A DNA stretch of 64,000 nt, from positions 1 to 64,000 of the forward strand of contig AJWJ01000054.1 of assembly GCA_000277445.1 (NCBI GenBank). Reading direction: 5' to 3'. The stretch comes from Polysphondylium violaceum. Lineage: Eukaryota > Evosea > Eumycetozoa > Dictyosteliales > Dictyosteliaceae. Below, piece by piece: positions 50,309 through 61,301 of this stretch; position 1 is the first letter of the stretch, and each line of letters opens with the position of its first letter. The notes below the pieces were generated by a model, which worked only from the letters and a program-made list of their open reading frames with translations, made no database searches and was not told the DNA's origin. The translations under genes and the position numbers were made by a program.

Positions 50309-51201
50309 ATGACAGATACAACAATACCCTATACTTGGACACAAACACTTACTGAAGTTACCGTTACAATAAACTCTAGTACACCAATTAAATCTAGAGA
50401 TTTGCTCATTACAATTAATACAGATAGTCTTTTTGTTAAAAATAAGACAACCAATGAAACAATTATAGATGGTAAACTTTCAAAATCAATAAAGAAGGCA
50501 GACTCTATGTGGAGTATTGGTAAGTACTAGGAGTACATGCAGCGATCGCGATATTGATCGATATGTTTATATTTATATTTATATATATATACATAAATAT
50601 TAATTGTTGGTTACATTCGTATAAAATAAAGAGGATGGTAAAACTATAGTCTTGGAATTAAGTAAAGTAAATAAAACAGAATGGTGGAGTTGTGTTATTC
50701 AGGGACATCCCGAGATTGACGTGACACAAATTAAACCAGAAAACTCACAATTATCAGATTTAGACGGTGAAACTAGATCAATGGTAGAGAAAATGATGTA
50801 TGATCAAAGACAAAAAGCAGCTGGTCTACCAACAAGCGATGAACAAAAGAAGAAAGAAATGTTTGAAAAATTTAAAAATCAAGTAAGAACTTTTAGTTTA
50901 ATTATTTTATTTGTTTATTTATTTAAATCAAAATTAAAACAACAACAATCAATGCACAGTAGTAGTAAAAGTGGTAAAGATAAGAGTAGTAATAACAATA
51001 AGAGACATAATCCATATTCTAGACAGAGTAAATCATAACAACAACAATAACTACAATAGCAGCAATAATATATTATTTATCACTCACTTTTATTTATTTT
51101 ATTGGACTCAATATATAAATACTCATTCTAATCCTCTTTTTCCAACATTGTACATTTAGAACCCAAATTTAGACTTTACCGATGCAAATATCAACCTTTA
51201 A
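50309..51201 (+). CDS. nudC: NudC, CS-domain co-chaperone
   Basis: Hsp90-associated co-chaperone for dynein/LIS1-dependent nuclear positioning. Exons are 50309-50519, 50632-50882 and a 42-bp coding part of the last exon, 51160-51201, giving 167 residues. The CS domain begins [14 protein letters not shown] and includes [14 protein letters not shown], created by the first splice, and NKTEWWSCV. The NudC C-terminal block follows: [37 protein letters not shown], then [12 protein letters not shown], equivalent to HPEMDFSKAKF in animals and supplied only by the distant last exon. Retaining the 277-bp second intron would give a longer, non-homologous tail ending near 51038, so that reading is rejected. 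The coiled-coil N-terminus of animal NUDC is absent. Confidence 0.93.
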
Positions 51202-52212
51202 TCATCGGGAAAATGAAAATATCATATCTCTTATTATAAATCATATACACAACCACAAGACTACAACACCAGCAGTAATGATGTTTTCTCAACACTATTT
51301 AATCTTTTTATTAATAAAATGAATTAAAAGATCCTATCTAAAAAACAAATTTACATTGTTGTTGTGTTATGGTCTATAGCGGGGGAAAAACAAAATCATT
51401 GTCAATGCCCTTTTCAAAGTACTCCAATAGTTGAATCAATTCCTTACCAATGGGGTTGTCGATTCTGGCCTTGTCAAACAAAGCATCTATATAGTCTTGT
51501 TTGTACAAACAAGTTGTCGAGAATGATTAAAACCAGCATTCTCTTTTGCCTGTCGGTCCAACAATCGCACATAGGAAGCACAGATTAGCTCTGTTTCAGA
51601 TTTCATATACTTAATAAGGATTCACAGGTGGGAAATATTTTAATTTCCTCAGCCATTTTTGGATATCATAGAGCAATGTGCGGTTGTTGACCACACCAAT
51701 TTTGGAATAATAAATTTGAACGACCAGTCAAAGATGGCATTTTTTATGATTGTTATGATTGTTAGATTATGATGAAAAAACCGATTTTATATAAATCATA
51801 CGAAAAGAAATTTACAGTGTGTTTTTTTTAATTAACTGCTCAATATCCCACTTTTTATCTTTGTTAATTTATTGACGAATCGTGATTTCTTAATATAGAC
51901 CAAACCTCAAATTCGGTCCAAAATGGTGATCTTTGGAAAAGTTATTTCTTTCACAACACCCATTCCAGGTAAAAAATGCGCGCCTTTTTTAGTGGTAAAA
52001 TTTTGAAAAAAAAAAAAATCAAGAATGAATTTTGGCGCGAGTTTTTCAAATAATCTATTATCTTTTTATTATTTTTTTTAATAGTATTATTATACTTTTA
52101 TCTAGCGTGTAATAAAAAATAATAATAGCTATAAAATAACACACGATAAATAGATTATTGTATATAGTAGAGATATAAACCCTAGTCCACATACACCCGC
52201 CCAACACACACA
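51202..52212. promoter_or_regulatory. Upstream region of SMC2 with E2F-like sites
   Basis: Contains the decayed coding remnant at 51370-51745 and, nearer to SMC2, two GGCGCG-type cores: TGCGCGCC (51977-51984) flanked by A/T runs, and TTTGGCGC (52031-52038), which fits the E2F consensus TTTSSCGC, 175 bp before the SMC2 ATG. Confidence 0.45.
51370..51745 (-). pseudogene. Decayed coding remnant of unrecognised origin
   Basis: GC-richer than its flanks. Minus-strand translations give several protein-like stretches in different frames, for example NRTLLYDIQKWLRKLKYF, ETELICASYVRLLDRQ and DALFDKARIDNPIGKELIQ, none joined in one open frame and no splice sites that would connect them. It looks like a decayed copy of a gene elsewhere in the genome. 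The parent family was not recognised. Confidence 0.55.
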
Positions 52213-55200
52213 ATGTATATAGAAAAAATTACAATAGAGGGATTTAAATCATATGCGCAAAGAACCGTAATTGAAGGATTTGATCCTACGTTCAATGCCA
52301 TTACAGGTCTAAATGGTAGTGGTAAGAGTAATATATTAGATAGTATTTGTTTTGTATTGGGTATATCAAATCTTTCGCAAGTTAGAGCTGATAGTCTTCA
52401 AGACTTGGTTTATAAAAAAGGCCAATCGGGCATCACCAAAGCAAGTGTAACAATCACATTCAACAATACAAATAAAGAAGCTTCACCTGTCGGTTACACA
52501 GAACATGACTCCATTATAGTAACCAGACAAGTATGTATTGTTATTATTATATGTAATAGTACGCTATGTATACTAATATGTATATACAATATAATAGATT
52601 GCAATCGGAGGTAGAAATAAATATTTAATTAATGGTAGTCCAGCACAATTGAATAGAGTACAGAATCTATTCCACTCTGTTCAATTAAATGTAAATAATC
52701 CACACTTTTTAATTATGCAAGGTAGAATCACAAAGGTATTGAATATGAAACCACCCGAGATTCTATCAATGATTGAAGAGGCAGCAGGCACAAGAATGTT
52801 TGAAACTAAAAAGAAATCGTCGCTTGCAACCATTGAAAAGAAACAGAAAAAGGTAGATGAAATCAAAAAGATTTTGGACGAGGAGATTACACCATTGTTG
52901 GAGAATCTTAAATTGGAAAGACAAGACTATATGAAATGGACTAACTATCAAACTCAGTTGGAGAATCTTGCTCGATTTATCACTGCCTATGAATACTATA
53001 AAGCCGTGAATCTCTTGTCGAATCAAGCCAACGAACTGTCTAATCTCTCCAATGAGCTCGAGAGCAAGAGAGCCAAGAAACAAGAAAACGATGCAGAGAG
53101 AAAGAAATGTGAGCAGCAATTAAAGGCTATGGAGAAAAGAGGCAAAGAGTTGCAAGAAATATCTTTATTGGAGCAACAAGAGCAGGAGCTCTCCAACACC
53201 ATCATCAAGTACTCGTCCAATGTAAAGAATCTAAAAGAGTCACTCGATAAAGAGGAGAAGATACTCGGCAACGTGTGTTCCAACAGACAAGAGATCAAGA
53301 ACACCATCGACACAAAGAAACAAGAAAAGGAACAATTAGAGAAAAAGATTGCAGGCATCGTCAACGAAAATAATCAATTGAATGCCGATTTAAAGTCGTT
53401 GCAAAACAAATTACAGGCCCTCACCACCGGCATTGCCGCCAAGGGCGATTCAGAGAATGCCTCCTACACTGAACAACTCATGGAGGCCAAAAGAGAGGCT
53501 GTCAATGCTGCATCAAACATCAAACAAGCAGAAATTCGTATCAAACATCTCAACAATGAACTCGTCACCAAAAAGAGACAAGCCACTCTTGAAGCCTCGG
53601 ATCATAAATCCATGACTGCCGAATTCAACTTGGTTGAAAAGGATTTAAACAAACTCAAAGAAGACCTTGCAAACCTCAAGTTTGACGAATCACTCGAGAG
53701 TCAACTCATCAAGGAAAAGAAGGAATTGGAACCCGTTGTCTCTCAACTTCGTGAAAAGGTTGGCTACATGAGCTCCCGTCTCTCTGGCATAGAGTTTACC
53801 TACACTGACCCTACCAAAAACTTTGATCGTCAAAAGGTGAAAGGTGTTGTTGCAAACCTGATCTCCCTTCGTGACGCTGATGCCAGCACTGCTTTGGAAA
53901 TATGTGCTGGTGGCAAGCTTTACAACATTATCATTGATGACGATGAAACTGGTAAGGCACTCTTGGCCAAAGGCCAATTAAAGAGAAAAGTCACACTCTT
54001 GCCACTCAACAAGATTGACGGTCGTGCTCTGAGCAATAGTGTAGTTGATGCCGCCAAAAAGGTGTCGAAAAACAATGCAAAACCCGCCATCGACTATGTA
54101 GACTTTGATCCAACACTCAAGCCTGCCATGAACTATGTCTTTGGCAACACCTTTATTGCCACAGACAAACAAAGCGCCAGAACCGTTGCATTTGATAAAA
54201 ATGTACACACCAAAACCATCTCACTCGAAGGTGATGAATACAATCCACAAGGTTCACTTACTGGTGGTTCTGCACCAAACTCTGGTTCACTTTTGAAACA
54301 AATTCAACAACTCAACGATGCCAGCAAGCAATTAAATGAAAAACAAAAGGATTTGGAAAAAGTAAACTATGGCATTGCCAACATGAAGTCCAAATCTGAT
54401 CAATACAAGACACTTGTCCAAAAGATCCAAATCAAAGAGCACGAATCCACCCTTGTCCACTCTCGTTTAAAGCTTAATCCCCACCAACAACTCATTGAAA
54501 GCATTGCCGAAATTGAGAAAGCCATTCAAGATGACACTCAACTTGTAGAAACCTCAAAGATCAAGGAAAAGGAACACCTCGACAAGGTCAAGGAGTTGGA
54601 AGGTTGCTCCAACAACTTTGAAGCCATGAGAGAAAAACAATTAAAGGAAACTGAAAAAAACATTGCCACACTCAAAGAAAAGTGCAACAAATCCAACAAA
54701 GTTGTTAAAGCCGAGCAAGTATCGATTGAAAAGATTGATATTGAAATTGATGAATTACAAAATGAACTCAACAATCTCTCTAACGAAACTCAAATCAAAA
54801 TGGAACAATCCATTGAAAAATATAAAAAGGAAATCAAACGTGTTGAACAACTCATTGATGAAACCAAAGACCAAGAGTCTGACGTCAAATCTGCCCTCAG
54901 TGAAAAGTTGAGAATCTCTAGAAATGAAAACGAAGTCTCTCAAAAACTTTTGACTGAAATTGATACACTCACTGCCGACAATCGTGATCTCGACATTCAA
55001 GCCCAACAATTGGAAAACAAAATCAAACGTTTCAACAAAGACACTCAAGACGCCACCAGACAAGTCGAAAGCTTTGACAAGAAATACAGTTGGATCAAAA
55101 GTGAAAAAAAACTCTTTGGTGTACCTCATGGTGAATATGATTTTGTTGCCAAAGACCCAATCAAAAAGAACCAAGAGTACAACAAAATCAAAGAAGAAGT

Positions 55201-55813
55201 TGAAAGATTGGATAAAACTGTAAACAAAAAAGTCAATAGTATGTTTGAAAGAACCGAAGAAGATTTCCGTCAGCTTATCAATAAAAAGGAGATTATTGAA
55301 AACGACAAGAAAAAGATTGAAGAAGCCATTCAACAACTCGACGAGAAAAAGAATAAATCCCTCAGAGACACTTGGAAAAAGGTCAATCACGATTTTGGCT
55401 CCATCTTTTCAACCCTCTTGCCCGGCACCAAAGCTAAACTTGAACCACCCAAGGGCCAAACTGAATTGGATGGTCTAGAGGTTAAAGTTGCCTTTGGTGA
55501 CGTTTGGAAGGAATCATTGTCTGAATTAAGTGGTGGTCAAAAATCTTTGTTGGCCTTGTCTTTGATTTTATCTCTTCTCTTATTCAAACCCGCCCCCATG
55601 TATATCTTGGATGAAATTGATGCTGCTCTCGATCTCTCTCACACACAAAACATTGGTCTCATGCTAAAACAACATTTCCAACACTCCCAATTCATTGTAG
55701 TCTCTCTCAAAGAAGGTATGTTTAATAATGCAAATGTTTTGTTCGAAACCAAATTTGTTGATGGTGTTAGTAAAGTATCCAGAACTGAACAAAAAAAGAA
55801 ATCTAAAAAATAA
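52213..55813 (+). CDS. smc2: SMC2, condensin ATPase subunit
   Basis: Condensin core subunit for mitotic chromosome compaction. Exons are 52213-52530 and 52598-55813, 1177 residues, as for SMC2 elsewhere. The ATPase head is split between the ends: Walker [10 protein letters not shown] (residues 33-41), signature [15 protein letters not shown], Walker [13 protein letters not shown]. Two long coiled coils flank a hinge (about residues 505-680: [17 protein letters not shown], then [19 protein letters not shown]). Assignment to SMC2 rather than SMC4 rests on the start [18 protein letters not shown] and on [19 protein letters not shown]. Third codon positions become C-richer along the gene. The upstream GGCGCG motifs suggest cell-cycle control (inference). 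Confidence 0.97.
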
Positions 55814-56532
55814 ATTATTTAAAATATTTAATTTTAACAATGTATATCTCATCACATATCTTGTTCTCATATGAGAAACATCTCTGTTTAAAATTCTTTT
55901 TACTTTTTTCAAAAGATATTTTAATGATAATTATTTGCGGGGCTAGTTGTTGATCATTATCACAGATCAACTGCAAAAATCTTAAAAGTTTGGGGAAAAA
56001 TCCTCTGCAAATTCATTGATGGTTTTGTTTTTGGTTTTTGCGTGGGTGATGGTCAGATTTTGGGATTTTTGAAAATTTTAAAAAAAATGAAAAAAAATAT
56101 CTTTTGATGAGGGGCTCGCTCACTACGGGAAAAAAAGATGAGTAGCCAAGCAGTTTGCGAGAAAAGTAAAAAAACTTTTCATCAAACACAAAAAAATCAC
56201 ATAAATCCGATAGGATAATAATTTTAAACAATTAAAATAAATTAAATAAAAAAAAATAGGGATCACTATTTAAGAGAAACAACGGTAATTGTTTATTCCA
56301 ATCATATTTATTTATTTATTATATACACACAACAAGTAAGTGTCGTGTTTAGTCGTTTTTTTTATTATTTTTTTCTTTTTTTAATTTTTTTTGATATTTT
56401 TTTTTTAAAAAATTTATTTTGGACGCGACGTCGCGGAGTCCTTCCTTTTTTTTTTTTATTCACCATATCTTTTTTTCTCATATCCTACACAATTAATATA
56501 CTAATATATAGTGTATCAATAATTTTTTTAGA
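55814..56532. promoter_or_regulatory. Upstream region and 5' UTR intron of the saposin gene
   Basis: A likely 5' UTR intron runs from GTAAGT at 56336 to TTTAG at 56531, one base before the start codon. Inside it lies the GC-rich perfect palindrome CGCGACGTCGCG (56424-56435), framed by GGA and TCC. A locally GC-rich patch (GGGGCTCGCTCACTACGGG, about 56110-56130) lies farther upstream. The rest is AT-rich. Confidence 0.5.
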
Positions 56533-57546
56533 ATGATGAAATATTTAGTCGTTTTACTTTTAGCTTTAGTAGCTGTTAGCTCTGCCTACACCACCCCAAA
56601 GGGTTCTAATGCCGAATGCGAATTTTGCACTTGGATTGTTGGTTACGCCGAAGGTCTCCTCGCAAATACCAATAACACTCAACTTGTTGTTGCCGATTTA
56701 GAAAAAGCCTGCAATTTTGTCCCAAAGGAATACACCAACACTTGTGACTCACTCGTTGGTGCCTACGCTCAAGAAATCATTGAATACCTCCTCCAAAAAG
56801 AAAAACCAGCTCAAATCTGTACTTTAATCTCTTTCTGCAGCAACTCTGCTGAAGTTGAAGACGTCAACGGTGCTGTCGAATGCTCAATTTGCAACTTTTT
56901 CATTGGTGAAGTCGAAAAATACATCCAACAAGGTGCTACCCAACAACAAGTTATTGCTTACTTAAACAAGGATTGCGGTAAACTCGGTGGTTTAGCTGGT
57001 ACTTGCCAAGCCTTAGTCCAAAACTATGTTCCAGAAATTTTCCAACTCCTCGTCAACAAAGAAAACCCATCCAAGGTTTGTGATCAAGTTAAACTCTGCG
57101 ACAATGTCTTTGTTGCTCCAGTTGAAGACACCGACATTATTTGCACTGCCTGTGAAGATTTAGTCAACGTTATCAACACCTACGTCAACGAATCTGAACC
57201 AGTCATCATCAATCAATTAACCCAATACTGCGCCAAATTAGGTAGTGGTTTCAGCGCTATCTGCGATCTTGCCGTCAACATGTATGGTGACAAACTCATC
57301 AATTACATTCTCGCTGGTAACTCCCCATCCACTGCTTGCGGTGCCGTCGGTTTATGCCCATCTGGTTCATCATCTGAACCATCAACTGGTTCATCTGCCT
57401 CCTCATCCCAAAACTCCAACAGTGCCTCCACTGGTAACGGTTCATCATCCCAAAACTCCAACAGTGGTTCCGGTTCAGGTTCAGGTTCAGGTTCTGGCTC
57501 TGGTTCAGGTTCAGGTTCATCTGCTTTCCACATCAGATTCAACTAA
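56533..57546 (+). CDS. Secreted/lysosomal protein with three saposin B domains
   Basis: 337 residues. A signal peptide (MMKYLVVLLLALVAVSSA) is followed by three saposin-B modules, each with six Cys in the usual pairs: about residues 26-110 (CEFC...ICTLISFC), 118-198 (CSICNFF...VCDQVKLC) and 208-278 (CTACEDL...ACGAVGLC). Amoebae use such proteins as lipid-binding lysosomal cofactors or as pore-forming, bacteria-killing amoebapore-like peptides; which applies cannot be read here. The C-terminal tail is a Ser/Gly repeat encoded by GGTTCA-type hexamers. Codon use is strongly C-biased, the most biased in the window, so high expression is likely. Coding starts one base after a 5' UTR intron acceptor. 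Confidence 0.9.
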   Translation: MMKYLVVLLLALVAVSSAYTTPKGSNAECEFCTWIVGYAEGLLANTNNTQLVVADLEKACNFVPKEYTNTCDSLVGAYAQEIIEYLLQKEKPAQICTLISFCSNSAEVEDVNGAVECSICNFFIGEVEKYIQQGATQQQVIAYLNKDCGKLGGLAGTCQALVQNYVPEIFQLLVNKENPSKVCDQVKLCDNVFVAPVEDTDIICTACEDLVNVINTYVNESEPVIINQLTQYCAKLGSGFSAICDLAVNMYGDKLINYILAGNSPSTACGAVGLCPSGSSSEPSTGSSASSSQNSNSASTGNGSSSQNSNSGSGSGSGSGSGSGSGSGSSAFHIRFN

Positions 57547-57989
57547 ATAATAAACTTTTAAATACCCAATCATATAATTAAATTGTAAAAATATCAAAAT
57601 TTGACTTCTCATTTGAAATGTTTATTTTTATTCTCTGATTCAACCTAATCAGTGGGTGCAAGTTTTATGTGTGTCTGGAAGTTTTTATAAAGCTTTCAAA
57701 TGTGATGCAGGGAAAAGAGTTTAATCATTGGTCTTGAAAAGCAATTCTATTATATGTTCACCTGTCGATTCAATGTATTTCAACCCAAACATTAAACCAA
57801 TGGAAGACTTTAACTTTTAATTTCAAGTTAAACTTATAAAGAGTCTCAGCAAGTCAAAATACAAGAAGTCATAGATAGAAACGAAAGAGAAATAAATAGT
57901 TAGACGAAAACTTTGGAAAAAAAATCTAAAAACAGAAATTTTATTGAAAGCTTTCTCTTTTTTATTTGATCAGTCGACATCAATGTAAA
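57547..57989. other. Intergenic interval, nothing distinctive
   Basis: AT-rich spacer between two tandem plus-strand genes. No motif or gene seen. Confidence 0.4.
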
Positions 57990-59785
57990 ATGATAAACTC
58001 TTTACAAAAAATAATTCTAAAACCAAAGCATAGCAAGCTATTTGGACAAACAATAGGAACTAAAAATGTTTTATCATTAAATATTAATAACAATAAAAAG
58101 CTTAATAATAATATTAGTCATAAGAGTCATAATATTTACTTATTTAATTCAACAACATCAACAGTAGTTTTAAACAAGAATAATAAATATTATACAAGTA
58201 CAACATCTATCAATCAAGTTGAAAATGCAGAAAAACAATATCAAACATTACTTGATAATGCCATTGAACAATTTAAATTAAAGCAACTGCAGTCTTCAAT
58301 TGAAATCCTAGATAAGGCTATTGAATTGTGTAATAACAAGCCTGAAGCCATTCTATTAAAGGCTGATATTTTAAATCAATATAAATTTTCTTTAAAGGTA
58401 CCTGATCAGCTACCAATCGATCTGTATAACAAGGCATTTGAATTAGTACCACATAAAACCAAAGTTGATATCTATCGTTCAATTATTTACTATCTCCCCA
58501 GGACAAACCTAATTGAACTTAAGAGTGATTATTTAGATAAATATTATCAACTTGATCCAAACGATGTAAGCATAATTTAGTTATTTCAATAGTACCATCA
58601 AGACAAATAAACTCCAAACTAATGTTGTTAATATTGTAGGAAGATGTTTTGTATGAAGTAGTGTTATTGGGTACAATAGATAATCAAGTTGATCAACGTC
58701 TTATGGATATTTGTAAAAGATTAATAGATATCAATAGTAAATATGGTACAATAGCATTGGCCTTTCTTTCTTTGGCCCAACAAAACTTTGATCAATCCAA
58801 AAAACTATTACAACAAGTCATCAATCATGAATTAAATAACCCACTTGAAAGAAAACAAGAGGGACCTATTTATCACAATAGAATAGTGATTGCTGAAAAA
58901 AATGGATTCACTAGAATTGAAGATCTACTTGATCAATACTCTCCCATTTTGCTAGATGCATATGCATCCCTTGGTTATGTTGAGAGATATAATGAAAATT
59001 TTCAAGAGAGTACCGAGGCAATAAAAAAAGCAGCAGAAATTAATCCAAATCAATACTATTTATTGGGATTCTTATCAGAAAATATGCGTTTGATGGGAGA
59101 CAACGAACAATCAATCATGTATGCTACCAAGTGCATTGAATTTGATCCTGATTTGGAAACAAATGAAGCCTATGAAGCATGTTTGGGTCGTGGATGTACA
59201 AAAATCCAAGCAAAAGATTTTGATGGCGCCATTCTAGATCTCTGTAGATTGCGTCAAAAAGATTTGGAATTATCAGTGGATAGGATCCAATTTAGATCTG
59301 TTATTCTTCAAATGCTTGTCTATACTTTGAGTGGATTTATTCGATATAATACAGATATAGATTTAAAGAGATTTAATACCAAGGAAATTATTAAACAAGA
59401 AGATTATGAAGATTTATGTAATACTACAACACCAAAAAATGTTCAAACATTATTATTTCATTCACAAATCTATTATAGAGCGTTTAATACTATTTGTCAA
59501 TCAATCAGGGGTGGTATGATTAATGCTTCATCAAAAGAAAGTCATTTTATGATTGATCTCGAGCATTTTTTCTACTATATCTCCCTTTATCTTTTGGATT
59601 CCATGTATCTAAACTATATTGAAAACCACTCTGATATTGTCCGTCCAACTGATGAATATGCATTTAGAAACCTCATTATTGAATTACCCTACAAAGAGTC
59701 CAAACAGAGTCAAGAAAGACAAGCGATACACAAAGAGCTTTTTGATATATTTAATGATTTAATTAAAATCATAAAAGATGAATAA
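57990..59785 (+). CDS. TPR-repeat protein, probably mitochondrial
   Basis: Exons are 57990-58565 and 58640-59785 (GTAAGC donor, TGTAG acceptor), 573 residues. The first 70 residues are Lys/Asn/Ser/Thr-rich and nearly free of acids up to NKYYTSTTS, resembling a mitochondrial presequence widened by Asn runs. Tetratricopeptide-like helical pairs follow: SSIEILDKAIELCNNKPEA, LLDAYASLGYVERYNENF, EAIKKAAEINPNQYYLLGF, QSIMYATKCIEFDPD, and FDGAILDLCRLRQ. The C-terminal 200 residues are helical without clear repeats. Client or complex unknown. A decayed copy of its 3' end lies just downstream. Confidence 0.8.
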
Positions 59786-60425
59786 AATTATTCGAATCCT
59801 TATAATATTGATTGTTTTATTATTATATTTATTATTATTACTTTCTATAATTTCTTTTCATTTTGTCCAAACTTTGGTTTTAATGAGTCGCTCGAGCATA
59901 CAAAGAAATAGTTCCGCGAAATGGAACTTGGTAATGATTACCTATTTTATTAAAAGCTGATATTATATATAATTTTTCTTTGGCTGGTGCAATCCAAATT
60001 CAGTTATAAACCTAAGGAAACTCAAAGCCGAAGAGATCATTAAACAAGAAGACACTCACCACGTATGTAGTACTACGACACCGAAGAATAAATCTATAAT
60101 AGAGCATTCAAATCTATTAGTCAATCAATCGGAAGCGGTACATTGAAAACCACTTTGATATTGTCCATCCAACTGATGAATACGTATTAGAAGCCTCATT
60201 ACTCAATTACTCTGCAAAAAATCCAAACAGAGTCAAGAAGGACAAAATGCATATAAATACTTTTACGAGGTATTTAATAATGTAATGAAAGTAATAAAAA
60301 AAGTAAACAAAGGGATCTATTATTACTACTATCTATCTATTATTTTATGCTATCCTATCTATTGATATTCTGTATGCGTCTATCTGTATATTTGTATATC
60401 ATTTCATTTTTATTTTAACAATCAT
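59786..60425. other. Interval carrying a decayed tandem copy
   Basis: The first 200 bp are AT-rich with a short hydrophobic ORF of no evident meaning. From about 60010 it resembles the end of the upstream TPR gene (separate entry). The last 100 bp are simple T/CTAT-rich 3' sequence of the convergent Rab gene. Confidence 0.5.
60010..60305 (+). pseudogene. Decayed partial duplicate of the TPR gene 3' end
   Basis: Blocks match the functional gene in order: the ATTAAACAAGAAGA block near 60040 (59390 in the gene), ATTGAAAACCACT with GATGAATA near 60144-60182 (59618-59658), and the shared 17-mer CCAAACAGAGTCAAGAA at 60223 (59700). Segments between them are deleted or diverged and no long frame remains. 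This is a tandem partial duplication of a host gene that has decayed. Confidence 0.85.
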
Positions 60426-61301
60426 TTATTTACAACAACCCTTTTTCTCTTGATGAGTGGATGTAGTTGAAGCTAAATTTGTTGAAGTTGGTTGATCAGT
60501 GATTGGAGTTAATTTCTTACCTTGATTTGGTACTAACCAATTTTGAACATCATCAGCAACCACTGGTTTCCTAGAGAGAGATAATTGATGATAGATATCA
60601 GTTAAAAGACGTTCAAAGGCTTGATTGACATTGGTTGAATTTAAAGCAGATGTTTCTAAAAATGAAATTTTGTTTGACTCTGCAAAAGCTTGAGCTTCTT
60701 TAGTTGGCACCTCTCTAGACATTTCCAAATCTGATTTATTGCCAACCATCATGATCAAAATATCTTGTTCTGCCATCTCTCTCAATTCGTTTAGCCATCT
60801 AGTTACATTTTTAAAACTAATTTTAGATGTTATATCATATACAATCATGGCACCCACTGCTCCACGATAATATCCACTTGTTACTGCACGAAAACGTTCT
60901 TGACCAGCTAAATTTATAGTTAAAAACACTATAGTTAATCATCACATATTCATATCACATTGTCTTTTTCTCATCTAATCACCAATAAAACAATCTATAT
61001 CTACCTGTATCCCAACATTGAGCAGTTACAACAGCACCGTCTATTTCAATTGATTTAGTTCCAAAATCAACACCAATGGTGGCCTTTGTTTTATCTGTAA
61101 ATTCATTTCTTGTGAATCTGTTTAATAAATTTGATTTACCTACGGCTGAATCACCAATGATAACAACTATACATGTAATTAAATACTGTTCGATTAGTTT
61201 TATTAAATTTTTTTTTATTTTTTTATTGAAAATCTAGATAGATAGGTGCATGTGCAAAGCTATTTACTCTTAAAGATATATTCAGACTCTTCTTCAGGCA
61301 T
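60426..61301 (-). CDS. Rab11-family small GTPase
   Basis: Exons are 61301-61268, 61166-61005 and 60907-60426, phases 1 and 1, 225 residues. All G motifs are present: [11 protein letters not shown] (P-loop), the switch I Thr in [20 protein letters not shown] across the second splice with the catalytic Gln, GNKSDLE and ETSAL. The run [15 protein letters not shown], then [14 protein letters not shown], is Rab11-like, although switch I reads GVDFGTKS rather than GVEFATRS. It ends GCCK, so the two Cys are the likely geranylgeranylation sites. Rab11 acts at recycling endosomes and, in Dictyostelium, at the contractile vacuole. The choice among the several Rab11 paralogs is not possible here. Confidence 0.9.

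Noticed and set aside
50883-51038. Read-through C-terminus for NudC
   Set aside because: Non-homologous tail; splicing to 51160 restores the conserved NudC ending.
54755-55390. 211-codon minus-strand ORF within SMC2
   Set aside because: Mirror of the SMC2 coiled coil (Lys/Glu codons read as Phe/Leu); no start context or homology.
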